Shown here piece after piece: positions 8,220 to 17,077 of a DNA stretch of 64,000 bases. The translations under genes and the position numbers were made by a program. The notes below the pieces were generated by a model. The model had not been told where the DNA came from. It saw only the letters and a program-made list of their open reading frames with translations, and ran no database searches. The stretch's first letter is position 1. Each line of letters opens with the position of its first letter. This DNA is from Candidatus Latescibacterota bacterium (GTDB taxonomy: Bacteria > Latescibacterota > UBA2968), in contig JAJEDY010000080.1 in NCBI GenBank assembly GCA_022821275.1, positions 60,481 to 124,480 on the forward strand, written 5' to 3'.

Positions 8220-10616
8220 TCATACCGTATTCACTTGCAGCACCTTATAAGACTGTTCGCGTCCTGCGGCTGCATTGACAATATGATCGGTCGTCACTGG
8301 CATGCGATTAAAATAATGCCCGCCCAGCGCATCTGAAATCGCGCACAAAAGCGCGGCAGCGGCACAACCCTGTACAGGCTCGCCAATTCCCTTAGCACCA
8401 ACTGGATTTTGGGGATCCGCGATATCGACCACCTCGGTCTTCATCTCAGAAGGAACATCGAGATAAGACGGCGGCTTGCACTGATAAAGTCCCATATTTG
8501 CGGGAAGTCCGTTTTGCGGATCGTACACGTACCGCTCCAGCGCAGCCAGACCAAATCCCATAACTGCGCCGCCTTTGATCTGCGTCTCCAGCCCCTGCGG
8601 ATGCAGTACCGTACCGCATTCTGCTACTCCCACATAATCCAGAATTTCGTACTTGCCAGTCTCCAGATCCAATTCAATCTCGATAAATCCAACAGCCATG
8701 GCCGGCACAACGCCCTCGCGTTTCAGATTGTCTTTGGCAACACCGATCAAACCCGTGCCAGCAAGCCCAGCCACTGAGGTTTTTGTCATGTCGTGGATAT
8801 CTTCAGGAGCTTCATGGCCGTCGTACTTGTCCCCCAGTTCAATTGCGCGTTTTGCCGCATCTGCAAATCCCATGCTTTTGGATTTGTCCGTCTTGTGCAC
8901 AACGCGCTCATCGGCCAAATCGTAATCGTCGGGAGAGCCGCCCAAATCCATTGCCGCAATCTCCAGCAATTTGTTTTTTGCATCCATCGCCGCAACATAA
9001 TTTGTGCGCGTCATCGTAAACGAGGTATTGCTCCCCCACTGCGCGTGGTTCCACGGCAAATGGCGACGAGAATCGCCCCGCTCTATCACGCAGTTTTCCC
9101 ATTTACACGTCAGCACTTCAGCGGCTACGCGAGAGGTTGCCGTGTGTGAAAATGTACCGAGGTTGCCAACGCCAGAATGAATGTGCAACTTGCCCTCTGG
9201 CGTCAGGCGCACCAGACCATCATAACCATTTGACCCCGCCGCGTGATAAGCCTGCCCAATCCCCACACCAATAACCTTTGAGCCACTCTTCTGACGGCTT
9301 TTTTGTTTTTTCCCTGCCCAATCAAAAGCCTCGCCGCCTTTGTCCAGTGCCTCGCGCATATAAACACTCGTAACAGGTCCCTGCCTGCGCCCGTATTTCG
9401 AATCGTTATCAGGTGCATTGATGCGCCGAAGCGCCAGCTGATCGAGGCCCAATTCCTCGGCTGCCTTGTCGAGCAAAGGTTCAACGACACAGGCGATCTG
9501 ATTTTGTCCAGGCCCTCGCTGTGCTCCCCTGATAGGCGTATTGGTATATACGGGAATCCCCCGAAAACGCATGGCCTCGGGCGTATAAACCAGTGAAACC
9601 GCATCGCCAGCAGCAGTCCAATCACCGCCGCCGCGATAGGCACCATTTTCCTGAATCACGTACATATCCAGCGCACTGATCCGCCCATTGTCACGAAAAC
9701 CAATTCTAATTCGCCCCTGAAAGCCGTGACGTGCAGACCCGATAAAATACTCTTCTGCGCGACTGATACGCATCATCACGGGGCGCCCAACTTTTTTGGA
9801 CATAAGCGGCGGAATAGCCATCACGGGATACGCCGTGCCTTTGGACCCAAAACCTCCTCCGCAGTATTCCGCGATATAAACCAGATCTTCAGAATCCATC
9901 TCCAGGAGACGAGCGAGGTCGCGCGTGGGACGGCTCTGGCTTTGCGTTGCGCCATACACAAAGCACTTACCGTTTTGCCATAAAGCCATGCACGATCTCG
10001 GTTCCATCGAATGATGCGGATTATTTGCTGTAACAAAGCTTTCATCCACGATCAGTTTCGCATTTTCAAACCCCTGATCAACCTCGCCATAAGACCACTC
10101 AGTTGCGGGTTTGCCCGTAGGACACACATCCTTATCGACAAAATCTCCAGCAGTCCATTTGATTGTCTCGCTTCCCGAACGGCGATTGCGAATATTGCCT
10201 TCTTCTCGGGCATTTGTGCCACCGGGATAAAGACTCTCCAGGGGATCGAGTGTAAAAGGCAGGGGTTCATAATCAATCGCAATTTTGTCAATCGCATCCT
10301 GTGCCGTCTGTTCGTCGAGCGCGGCAACCGCCAGAATTGGGTCTCCCACATAATGGGGATTATTTGTCAAAATGGGATTGTTCGGCGCGTTTTGCTCGGG
10401 CACCTCATCAGCCGTTAAAATACCCAAAACGCCTTCCATCTTCACCGCTTCAGACACATCGATATTGCGAACGCGCGCTCGGGGCATTGTACTCAAAAGC
10501 AAGCGACAAAACACCATGCCTTCAGCGCGGAAATCCTCGGCGTATTTTGCCTTACCCGTAACCTTTGCCGTCACATCTGGCGGCGTAAAATTCTTGCCAA
10601 TTAATTGATATGCCAT
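8220..10616 (-). CDS. Molybdopterin-binding catalytic subunit, xanthine dehydrogenase/aldehyde oxidase family
   Basis: The 798-residue large subunit has the N-terminal a/b-hammerhead (VTGKAKYAEDFRAEGMVF...) and then the cofactor-binding domains. Family marks are GGGFGSKG, RGPGQNQ, a glycine-rich HSGVGNLGTFSHT segment, and GAKGIGEPVQG near the C-terminus. The Glu in the last motif is at the catalytic glutamate position. It oxidises a carbonyl or N-heterocycle by hydroxylation at Mo. The substrate cannot be predicted. The gene starts directly at the stop of the 2Fe-2S gene (TAAATG) with GGAGG within that gene's end. No signal peptide, consistent with hitch-hiking on the Tat-tagged small subunit. 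Confidence 0.92.
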   Translation of the reverse strand: MAYQLIGKNFTPPDVTAKVTGKAKYAEDFRAEGMVFCRLLLSTMPRARVRNIDVSEAVKMEGVLGILTADEVPEQNAPNNPILTNNPHYVGDPILAVAALDEQTAQDAIDKIAIDYEPLPFTLDPLESLYPGGTNAREEGNIRNRRSGSETIKWTAGDFVDKDVCPTGKPATEWSYGEVDQGFENAKLIVDESFVTANNPHHSMEPRSCMALWQNGKCFVYGATQSQSRPTRDLARLLEMDSEDLVYIAEYCGGGFGSKGTAYPVMAIPPLMSKKVGRPVMMRISRAEEYFIGSARHGFQGRIRIGFRDNGRISALDMYVIQENGAYRGGGDWTAAGDAVSLVYTPEAMRFRGIPVYTNTPIRGAQRGPGQNQIACVVEPLLDKAAEELGLDQLALRRINAPDNDSKYGRRQGPVTSVYMREALDKGGEAFDWAGKKQKSRQKSGSKVIGVGIGQAYHAAGSNGYDGLVRLTPEGKLHIHSGVGNLGTFSHTATSRVAAEVLTCKWENCVIERGDSRRHLPWNHAQWGSNTSFTMTRTNYVAAMDAKNKLLEIAAMDLGGSPDDYDLADERVVHKTDKSKSMGFADAAKRAIELGDKYDGHEAPEDIHDMTKTSVAGLAGTGLIGVAKDNLKREGVVPAMAVGFIEIELDLETGKYEILDYVGVAECGTVLHPQGLETQIKGGAVMGFGLAALERYVYDPQNGLPANMGLYQCKPPSYLDVPSEMKTEVVDIADPQNPVGAKGIGEPVQGCAAAALLCAISDALGGHYFNRMPVTTDHIVNAAAGREQSYKVLQVNTV

Positions 10617-11261
10617 TTAAGAAGCCTCCTTTGCTGCGTGCATTACCGAGTTTAGATAATTGTCATAAGCACCACAGCGACAAAGATTTCCAGACATGGC
10701 AACCCTCGCTTCTTCGCGGGTTGGATTCGGATTGATCTCGAGCAGTGCCACCGCAGACATCACCTGGCCAGGCGTGCAAAATCCGCACTGAGGTCCCAGT
10801 TCTTCAATAAATGCCCGCTGAACCGGATGCAATGCGCCGTCTTCACCTTCAAGACCCTCAACAGTCACAACCGAACGGCCCCGCACGCGATGGGTCAAAG
10901 TCGAACACGAATACATCGCCACATCATCGACCAGCACTGTACACGCACCGCATTCCCCCCTGTCGCACCCCAGCTTTGTCCCCGTAAGCCCCAGCTTGTA
11001 TCGCAACGTCATCGCCAGCGTTTCCTGCGGCAAAACATCAACGCGGCGCACGCGACCATTTACGTTGAGAGAAATGAGCCGCTCAACCGCGCCCGGCGCA
11101 CTCCCCATATCGCCCGCACAGCCCCCAAACACATATCCCATCGCAGAAATAGAAGCACCAGTGGCAATAATCCCTTTGATAAAATCGCGCCTGGACATAC
11201 CCGCCCGCCCCATTGCCGCATCATCTGAAAAAACGACCTCGTGAGATAAATTTGTATTCAT
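10617..11261 (-). CDS. Tat-exported 2Fe-2S subunit of the molybdoenzyme
   Basis: The 214-residue small subunit carries a twin-arginine signal (SRRDFIKG near 24-31, then a hydrophobic stretch to about residue 50, with a Cys after GG). Two 2Fe-2S domains follow: a plant-ferredoxin-type cluster (CDRGECGACTVL ... YSC) and a helical one (CGFCTPGQV ... CRCGAYDN). The twin-arginine signal places the whole heterotrimer in the periplasm. AGGAGG precedes the ATG. It is the first gene of the operon and begins 15 bp after the stop of the DNA methylase gene on the same strand, so read-through from the R-M genes is possible. Confidence 0.92.
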   Translation of the reverse strand: MNTNLSHEVVFSDDAAMGRAGMSRRDFIKGIIATGASISAMGYVFGGCAGDMGSAPGAVERLISLNVNGRVRRVDVLPQETLAMTLRYKLGLTGTKLGCDRGECGACTVLVDDVAMYSCSTLTHRVRGRSVVTVEGLEGEDGALHPVQRAFIEELGPQCGFCTPGQVMSAVALLEINPNPTREEARVAMSGNLCRCGAYDNYLNSVMHAAKEAS

Positions 11262-11276
11262 ATAACCTCCTGATGA

Positions 11277-12203
11277 TCAATTACTCGTTTTGTATTCCGT
11301 TCGATTCTCCAATACCCTATCAATACCACGCATCCACGTCAAGTCTCTTCCAATAACAAGTTCTGTCATCGCCGCATGGTGTGTATTCTTCATAGGTATA
11401 GGCTTAGCCATAAACTGATGCTTTCGCGCAAGTTTTTTAACTTCTTCTGCATTGTCATAAGTCATTATGAAGTCGCCTTTTAACTTTTCACAGGCCGCAA
11501 AAAGAGCTTCGTGGTCTAATTCAAAGTGCGTATAAAGGCGACTACCTGCTTTCTTGCCACCAGCAGTATAAGGGGGATCAATAAAAAACACCACCTCTTC
11601 ATCATTTTTATATCGCTCCAATACATCAAACGCATCACCATGCTCGAAACGCATTTTGTCTCGCATCAGGTTAATAGCCCGCAGACGCTTGGCAAGCGTG
11701 GTGGGATACCAGCGAGAGAGAACACCTTTGCCCGATTTGCCATTCTTCAGAAATCCGGCTCCCGCCGCCAAAATTCCACTGTGAAATGTACGGTTTTTTA
11801 TGATAGTTTGAAATGCTTTTTCCTTGGTTAATTTTCTATGGATATTGATTTCGGCAATAGCGTTTTCCCTCGACATTTCAAAGTTTAGTATTCTCTTAGC
11901 AAGCCATTCTGCATCACCATCAATAATCGTCTGCCATACAACTGCGACATCCTCATCGAGTTCAACCATCAACGCAGTTTCAGCCAGGTTTTCAAATATT
12001 GCTGTTAAAGAAACAATACCGCCTCCAGCAAAAGGCTCAACCATGATCCTGGGGCGTTTTGGTTGCGAGATGAGCCATTCTCGAAGACGAGGCACAAACC
12101 ATGTCTTACCACCGGGGTACCGAAATGGACTACGCTGAGGAACCGAGGCGACGTTAACGGCCTTTAAGGGTTCTTCTTTGTCACTAAACAGCAATTTTTG
12201 CAT
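11277..12203 (-). CDS. D12-class N6-adenine DNA methyltransferase (R-M modification enzyme)
   Basis: From ATG 12203 the product has 308 residues. Signatures are FRYPGGK (27-33, motif X), EPFAGGG (56-62, SAM-binding motif I) and DPPY (199-202, catalytic motif IV). The order X-I-IV is that of Dam/D12 alpha-class enzymes. I prefer ATG 12203, with GAAGG upstream and 4 bp after the endonuclease stop, over an in-frame start at 12266 that lies inside the endonuclease gene. It is paired with the NotI-like endonuclease and should protect that enzyme's site by adenine methylation. Confidence 0.9.
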   Translation of the reverse strand: MQKLLFSDKEEPLKAVNVASVPQRSPFRYPGGKTWFVPRLREWLISQPKRPRIMVEPFAGGGIVSLTAIFENLAETALMVELDEDVAVVWQTIIDGDAEWLAKRILNFEMSRENAIAEINIHRKLTKEKAFQTIIKNRTFHSGILAAGAGFLKNGKSGKGVLSRWYPTTLAKRLRAINLMRDKMRFEHGDAFDVLERYKNDEEVVFFIDPPYTAGGKKAGSRLYTHFELDHEALFAACEKLKGDFIMTYDNAEEVKKLARKHQFMAKPIPMKNTHHAAMTELVIGRDLTWMRGIDRVLENRTEYKTSN

Positions 12204-12207
12204 GTGA

Positions 12208-13083
12208 TTAGCCTTCAAATGGATTTTCAACAATTTTATTCGTTGGTGGCAATTCCTGTTTCTCATCTACCTTTGACTGAAGTAAGTTCATGAAATCTTC
12301 AATTCTCCCAACTTTTGGGCGGGTTATCGCGTTCAACGCCTCTGAAAATTTTGTATAAACGACTTTGGTCCTTGTTAACTGGTATCGAGTAGCATCGAGA
12401 ACAAGGTCGTACACAAGCCAGGCTACTTCTGCCTCAGATTTTGGCACCTCTGTGAGATCGGGAAGCGTGTTGTAGAAAGCACTGTCCAAAGCCACCGCCA
12501 TTTTCTTATTCCACGCCTGGAGAATACCTCCCTTAAACATAAGTTGCGGAGCTAAACGCTTTCGAGACGATGAGAGAAAATCGGGACGAGGGTAGTTAGG
12601 TTGGCGCGTCCAGTTCATTGCGGCATTCGCCTTACAATCCGACATATAATGGACAAATGGATTTCTCACGTTTCCAGAAATGTAAACAGCCTGAATTTCT
12701 AAAGAGCCAAAGTCGTACACTCTTCCATCGCGGTCATAAGCAACCAATACCACATCAATATTCCCCGCAGATCTACCATCAAAATCGGCCAATCTTACCT
12801 CGGTCAATGAAGTCCAGGTGGCTCCTTCAGGAAAGAAGAAATTCGCGGCATCGTCAGCAACAATCCAATCTTCTCGAAATCGAACGGGACAGGTGATAAC
12901 TGCATCTTCTCGATAGTGAATACTACAGACCCCAAGTGGATCTTTTGCCTTATCCTTAGTACAATTGGGAATTTGATTGTTGAAAGGGCAAAGTTTGTTT
13001 CTCCGATAGCGTATCGCTTTCGGGCTAAAATCTGTTGGCAAATGGCCGAACACCTCTGCCAATGGCTGATTCTCTTTTTGCAT
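12208..13083 (-). CDS. NotI-family type II restriction endonuclease
   Basis: The 291-residue protein matches the NotI family. An N-terminal four-cysteine set (C32, C41, C53, C65, around CPFNNQIPNC and CSIHYRED) fits the Fe-Cys4 site known in NotI. A PD-(D/E)xQ active site follows: D110 in NIDVVLV and E129-I-Q131 in SLEIQAVY. The gene is immediately upstream of the D12 methylase, forming a compact R-M operon. The target site cannot be deduced. An adenine methylase partner suggests that the site contains adenine, unlike NotI's own GC-only site. Confidence 0.82.
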   Translation of the reverse strand: MQKENQPLAEVFGHLPTDFSPKAIRYRRNKLCPFNNQIPNCTKDKAKDPLGVCSIHYREDAVITCPVRFREDWIVADDAANFFFPEGATWTSLTEVRLADFDGRSAGNIDVVLVAYDRDGRVYDFGSLEIQAVYISGNVRNPFVHYMSDCKANAAMNWTRQPNYPRPDFLSSSRKRLAPQLMFKGGILQAWNKKMAVALDSAFYNTLPDLTEVPKSEAEVAWLVYDLVLDATRYQLTRTKVVYTKFSEALNAITRPKVGRIEDFMNLLQSKVDEKQELPPTNKIVENPFEG

Positions 13084-13307
13084 TCTTTTCTTTCATTGAT
13101 AGACCATTGTCAAATCTGCATTAAACATATAGATAGAAAAAAACAGCCTGTCAATAGAAAAGCCCGGGTGTTTGTCGCCAAGCTCAGCCGGGGAGGAATC
13201 GGGAGGCAGGGGCTGAAGATCGAAGGAGCATGTGGCAAGGACGAGGGCTGCCAGTGACTGGGCCAGAAGCCCGTCCCCAATCAGCTTCGGCGCGAAATTG
13301 TTTACTA
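13084..13307. other. Intergenic stretch upstream of R-M operon and left flank of IS5-type element
   Basis: An AT-rich half next to the endonuclease start, presumably holding its promoter, gives way near 13160 to a GC-rich stretch with no convincing ORF. The composition break suggests a remnant of another locus interrupted by the insertion sequences. No RNA gene seen. Confidence 0.4.
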
Positions 13308-14244
13308 GGTAGTGTCTGAAAAGTCGTAAAGTATATATTTTAGTTGCAGCATACGCCCAAAAGGAAGGAGTATGATATGCAACGGAGATATGAACTAAGC
13401 GACGACGCATGGCATCTGATCCAAGACTTGTTTCCACCGCCGAAGAAGATGGGTCGTCCCCGTCGAGATGATCGTACATTATTCAACGGGATCTTCTGGA
13501 TATTGTGTTCAGGTGCAGCTTGGCGCGACTTACCAGAACGATATGGTCCTTGGCAGACAGCCTTTGACCGATTCTGCAAATGGAAACAGGATGGCACCTT
13601 CGATCGCATTGTAGAAAAGCTGCATCTCAAATTGGATGAAGATGGCCTTTTAGATTATGCGACCTGGATGATGGATGCAACCCATATTCGAGCCACACAA
13701 GCCGCGGCAGGGGCGAAAAAAAAAGAGCAAAGAGGGTGAAGAAGAGCCCCCAGATCACGCTTTAGGCCGTTCTCGTGGCGGTTTGACCACGAAAATCCAT
13801 CTTCTTTGCGATGCAGTCGGGCATCCTTTAGCAGTGGATCTTCTTCCTGGCAACCAGTCAGAATCCACACAGGCAGAAAGGTTGCTTTCAAAGGTACGCA
13901 TACCCACCAAACGAGGGCGTCCAAGAAATCGACCCCAGTATCTGGTGGCTGATAAATCTTATGATGTCTCACGCATCAGAGTCTATCTACGCAAACGGGG
14001 TATCAAGGCTGCTATCCCAAACAAGGCGATTCCTAAAGGCAGAAAACGACGTAAGAGAGGACCAAGGCCGAAGTGTGATAAAAGCTTATATGCAAAACGC
14101 AATATCGTGGAGCGTCTCTTTGGCTGGCTCAAACACTGCCGACGCATTGTGACCCGGTTTGAAAAAAAGGCGACGCATTTTCTCACTATGGTCAAGCTGG
14201 CCTGTATCAGACAACTCTTCAAAACTTACTTTTCAGACACTACC
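13308..14244 (+). mobile_element. IS5-family (IS427-like) insertion sequence, 937 bp
   Basis: The ends are perfect 17-bp inverted repeats beginning GGTAGTGTCTGAAAAGT, and TA flanks both ends (target duplication). It contains two overlapping transposase frames joined at an A9 slippery run. Both ends and both frames look intact, so it may still be mobile. Confidence 0.9.
13377..13739 (+). CDS. IS5-family transposase, ORF A (N-terminal part)
   Basis: ATG 13377 follows AAGGAAGGAG. The product begins MQRRYELSDDAWHLI and holds the DUF4096-type domain (GRPRRDDRTLFNGIFW, GAAWRDLPERYGPW) and the first DDE Asp region (WMMDATHIR). It stops just after an A9 run (GCGAAAAAAAAAGAGC) where a -1 slip would continue into ORF B. 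ORF A alone is about 120 residues. Confidence 0.88.
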   Translation: MQRRYELSDDAWHLIQDLFPPPKKMGRPRRDDRTLFNGIFWILCSGAAWRDLPERYGPWQTAFDRFCKWKQDGTFDRIVEKLHLKLDEDGLLDYATWMMDATHIRATQAAAGAKKKEQRG

Positions 14245-14247
14245 TAA
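13675..14247 (+). CDS. IS5-family transposase, ORF B (catalytic C-terminal part)
   Basis: This frame continues the transposase after the A9 slippage site near 13717. It carries GRSRGGLTTKIHLLCDAVG, LVADKSYD (second DDE Asp) and KRNIVERLFGWLKHCRRI with the DDE Glu. The residues before the A-run are not expected in the native fusion. The element itself has no stop: the frame reads ACTACC into the flanking target bases TA+A, which supply TAA. Any TA target followed by A or G would do the same. Confidence 0.88.
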   Translation: MQPIFEPHKPRQGRKKKSKEGEEEPPDHALGRSRGGLTTKIHLLCDAVGHPLAVDLLPGNQSESTQAERLLSKVRIPTKRGRPRNRPQYLVADKSYDVSRIRVYLRKRGIKAAIPNKAIPKGRKRRKRGPRPKCDKSLYAKRNIVERLFGWLKHCRRIVTRFEKKATHFLTMVKLACIRQLFKTYFSDTT

Positions 14248-14255
14248 ATGGTCTG

Positions 14256-14888
14256 TCAAATAAGTTTATTTACATTATTATAGTGGCGTTTCATCTTGTC
14301 ACGCGCATCAGCTTTCGCAAAGGTCCATATAACACCCCGTCGCTGCTGATTCCGACGAGCAGCCCAGGCCAACACCTCGCTTCGCATCACCTCTACATTG
14401 GGTATGCGACGGGATAAACATTGTCTGGCCAAAGCCGATAACTCACTCTCGGCCATATTGAGCCAACTGCCCTTCTTCGGCGTATAATGCCAAGAGAAAC
14501 GGTTGCCTAACTCAAAGGCCTCATCAGCAGGGAAGACCTCATAAAAGGCCCCCGGCGTATGGGTGTTGAGATTGTCCTGAACAAGGCGTATCTTTTCGAC
14601 CTGAGGATAATAGCGTTTTACGAGATGGTGCATAAACTGTGCATAATCTAGCGCGGTTCTTCTCTTTCGCACTTCCACATAGCGGAACTTACGATGGGGA
14701 TCAAAGGCGAGGAACACACAACAAGACCCATTTTTGCCATATTCATAATGATAGCGTTTGGCCTTACCTGGGGACATGGGCAGGATACCGCCGATGTCTT
14801 CAATCAAAAAACAGGGACGTTCATCAAAACAGATTAAAGGACAAAGGGGATCATAAGGCAAGGCATACTGGCTCAACACATCTTCCAT
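14256..14888 (-). CDS. IS630-family transposase, ORF B (DDE catalytic part)
   Basis: The frame encodes the DDE domain: LICFDERP (first Asp), LVQDNLNTHTP (second Asp) and YTPKKGSWLNMAESE (Glu). It continues ORF A through a -1 slip at TTAAAAAAAAC near 14955-14965. The real fusion enters upstream of this frame's first Met (LKPWLSESW...). Confidence 0.85.
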   Translation of the reverse strand: MEDVLSQYALPYDPLCPLICFDERPCFLIEDIGGILPMSPGKAKRYHYEYGKNGSCCVFLAFDPHRKFRYVEVRKRRTALDYAQFMHHLVKRYYPQVEKIRLVQDNLNTHTPGAFYEVFPADEAFELGNRFSWHYTPKKGSWLNMAESELSALARQCLSRRIPNVEVMRSEVLAWAARRNQQRRGVIWTFAKADARDKMKRHYNNVNKLI

Positions 14889-14947
14889 GCAGAAAAGATA
14901 AGACCCCGTGATCTTGCCGATACACCACGACTCGGATAACCAAGGCT

Positions 14948-15391
14948 TCAGTTTGTTTTTTTTAAGACACTTCGCACGCTTTCATGAGAGAGACCATCCA
15001 CCAGGTTCATCTCAACGACTTTATCCGCAATCATACGCAAGGTCCAACTGCCTGCCCCTTCAGGCGGGTCTGAACAAGCGATCATAGTAATGTTGGCTTC
15101 CACACGCGCATCAATTTCGACAGGACGACCAGAACGGGGGGCATCTTTGAGAATATCAAGAATATGCGCATAATCGGTTTCATGGTATTTCTTGCGCATG
15201 GTGGAGACGGTTGGACGCGACGTGTGGAGTAAGTCCACAATCTCTTGAATTTTTTTGCCAGCATCGGATAGGAGTAAGATGCGTGCGCGGTTGATTTCTC
15301 GTGCGTTCTTATTCCCGCAACTTACAAAGGCTTCAAGGGCTTCGCGTTCTTGTCTGCTCAGCACAACGGGGGGTAGGAACTTGCGACGCAT
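14948..15391 (-). CDS. IS630-family transposase, ORF A (HTH DNA-binding part)
   Basis: ATG 15391 is preceded by AGGAGG. The product, MRRKFLPPVVLSRQERE..., contains a paired helix-turn-helix (INRARILLLSDAGKKIQEI, then TSRPTVSTMRKKY) and a second HTH region ending LSHESVRSVLKKTN. It stops right after an A8 run (VLKK), where a -1 frameshift would fuse it to ORF B. Confidence 0.85.
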   Translation of the reverse strand: MRRKFLPPVVLSRQEREALEAFVSCGNKNAREINRARILLLSDAGKKIQEIVDLLHTSRPTVSTMRKKYHETDYAHILDILKDAPRSGRPVEIDARVEANITMIACSDPPEGAGSWTLRMIADKVVEMNLVDGLSHESVRSVLKKTN

Positions 15392-15550
15392 AGACAAACC
15401 TCCTGTTTGGCTTTTTAGGTAGTCTATGATATCCCAACACAATTGGCAAATATTTTTTTTGACAGACCAATAAATCAATGGATATAAATTATTTGGCACG
15501 GAGGAAACTTAGGGCCCGCGATTGCCGACCAGTTAGCGAGTAAATCGAGC

Positions 15551-16530
15551 TTGGTGATGTCGGGTCTTCAGGCCGGGCAGGTGTTCGAGGTAATCGGTAC
15601 TCCCCAGCTAGTTGAAGGACTCAAAACGGGTACTCATGTGCTAATGCAAACAGCCGAGGGGACGCTGGGAACCGTAGTCTCGTCCTCTAGCGGAAAGATC
15701 GCTGGTCAACTCCGCTTCGCTCCCGCGTCCATGGCCCCATTTCTCGTGCCTGTATCGCATGGCAGGTCCTTCACGGAATTGCAGGCACGTCGCAGCTCCG
15801 TAAGATCAATCGTCGGCTCGATAGCCTGCAGCGGACGATCGAGACTATTGTGGCAAGAAGCGAAGTCAGTGTTCTCGGCGAGGTTCTCAACGCCATACAC
15901 ACATTGAATGACATCTTGGCGGAGCGCGCGAATACTGGCACATTCACTCGTGACATGGAGACCCGGCTCGCATTGGCCGAACAGGCCATCGGTTCAATCC
16001 TTGAGCGCAACCGCAGCCTCGTGGATCTATTTCATAGCAAGGCGTCCGAGGTTTACCGCCTTAGCGGCAAAACCGGTGCCTCTCGGACAACAAATCTCCT
16101 CAAGGAAGAAGGTGGTCAAGCGACGCACGACATGGAAATGCTTGTTGCTCTGGTGATGGCAGACCTACGGATTGGAGAGACACGGATGTACCACGCGATG
16201 GAGCGCAATCCGGCGGATATCCAACGACGTCTTGATGGGGCGAAGGCGAAGGTCGATGAACACCGAGAGCTTTTGAAGAATTTACCATCCGTCGAAGGTC
16301 TCGAGTCCCATGCACAAAAATGTGTGACAGAAATGAGCTTGTGGGAACGGAATGTCTCTGCTCGCGGTGTAAGAAAGGAAACCGCCAAACTCGCATCTAT
16401 CGAGCTTAGCGACGTCGAAGTCCCGATTCAGGCTGACGAGAGCTCGACCATGGATAGATACGTGTTTTGGAAGGACGAGGCCGGTGACACGAAGATCTAC
16501 ATGCTTTCCAATGGAGATAGCCATGAGTGA
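15551..16530 (+). pseudogene. Unrecognised protein gene with a frameshift; 5' end next to IS630
   Basis: The first frame (TTG 15551, stop at 15907) carries GTHVLMQTAEGTLGTVVS and APASMAPFLVPV. Sense then continues in a different frame from about 15755 (AWQVLHGIAGTSQLRKINRRL), open to 16530 as a long helical region with FWKDEAGDTKIYML near the end. A single indel near 15750-15760 explains both. Upstream in-frame sequence (GNLGPAIADQLASKSS) also looks coding but meets a stop close to the IS630 end, so the true start may have been lost to the insertion. Its stop overlaps the ATG of the XRE gene. Function unknown. Confidence 0.6.
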
Positions 16531-17077
16531 ACGACGAAGCGTATATGCCCCTCCTTTCGGCAAAATTCTCGACGTGGATCGGGTGAGGATGAACCTCGCC
16601 CGAAACTTGGTGGCCGCCCGAACTGCGCTGGAAATATCCCAGGACACTTTGGCTACCTACGCTTCAGTCTCCCGAGCGACGGTGATTCAGATTGAAGGAG
16701 GTGAAGGCGACCCCAGGCTTTCCACATTGGTGAGCCTGGCTGATGCGCTTGGTGTTTCACCGATGTTCTTGCTTCTTGGACGTGAAGACCTTGAAGCACT
16801 CTCCGACCTGCGAAACTCTGAAGAACTACCTATAGTGTCGGATGAGCTTTCAGAGCAGGACATCAAGATGATGCGACAGCTTCTGCACTCGGGCATTTCG
16901 CGCAATAGAAACAAGGCGATCAAGATGGGAACCGCTGCAGCGTTAGCTACGGGGGCTGCAGCCAGCACCCTATCCGCTGTAGCAATTGGCAGCATCCTTT
17001 TGCCCGGAATTGGAACGGCGATAGGCGCAGTCCTTGGCGGGATCATGGCCTCTAAACGTAGGGATCAACAACCGTAA
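16523..17077 (+). CDS. XRE-family regulator with a C-terminal glycine-rich membrane-like hairpin
   Basis: Starting at ATG 16523, which overlaps the stop of the preceding frame, the 184-residue protein has an HTH_3 domain: RVRMNLARNLVAARTALEIS, SRATVIQIEGGEGDPRLSTLVSLADALGV. The C-terminus (about 140-175) is unusual for this family. It is Ala/Gly-rich and hydrophobic (AALATGAAASTLSAVAIGSI, PGIGTAIGAVLGGIMA) and could insert into a membrane as a hairpin. The pairing with the preceding gene suggests a two-gene module (toxin-antitoxin-like or a regulator/partner pair), but this is only inference. Confidence 0.78.
   Translation: MSERRSVYAPPFGKILDVDRVRMNLARNLVAARTALEISQDTLATYASVSRATVIQIEGGEGDPRLSTLVSLADALGVSPMFLLLGREDLEALSDLRNSEELPIVSDELSEQDIKMMRQLLHSGISRNRNKAIKMGTAAALATGAAASTLSAVAIGSILLPGIGTAIGAVLGGIMASKRRDQQP

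Larger units (their letters stand above)
14247..15470 (-). mobile_element. IS630-family insertion sequence, 1224 bp
   Basis: The termini share TGGTCTGTCAAA in inverted orientation, flanked on both sides by TA, the usual IS630/Tc1 target duplication. The left TA (14245-14246) is also the right-hand TA of the IS5 element, so this element inserted exactly at the IS5 boundary. It encodes a two-frame transposase on the minus strand. Confidence 0.87.
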
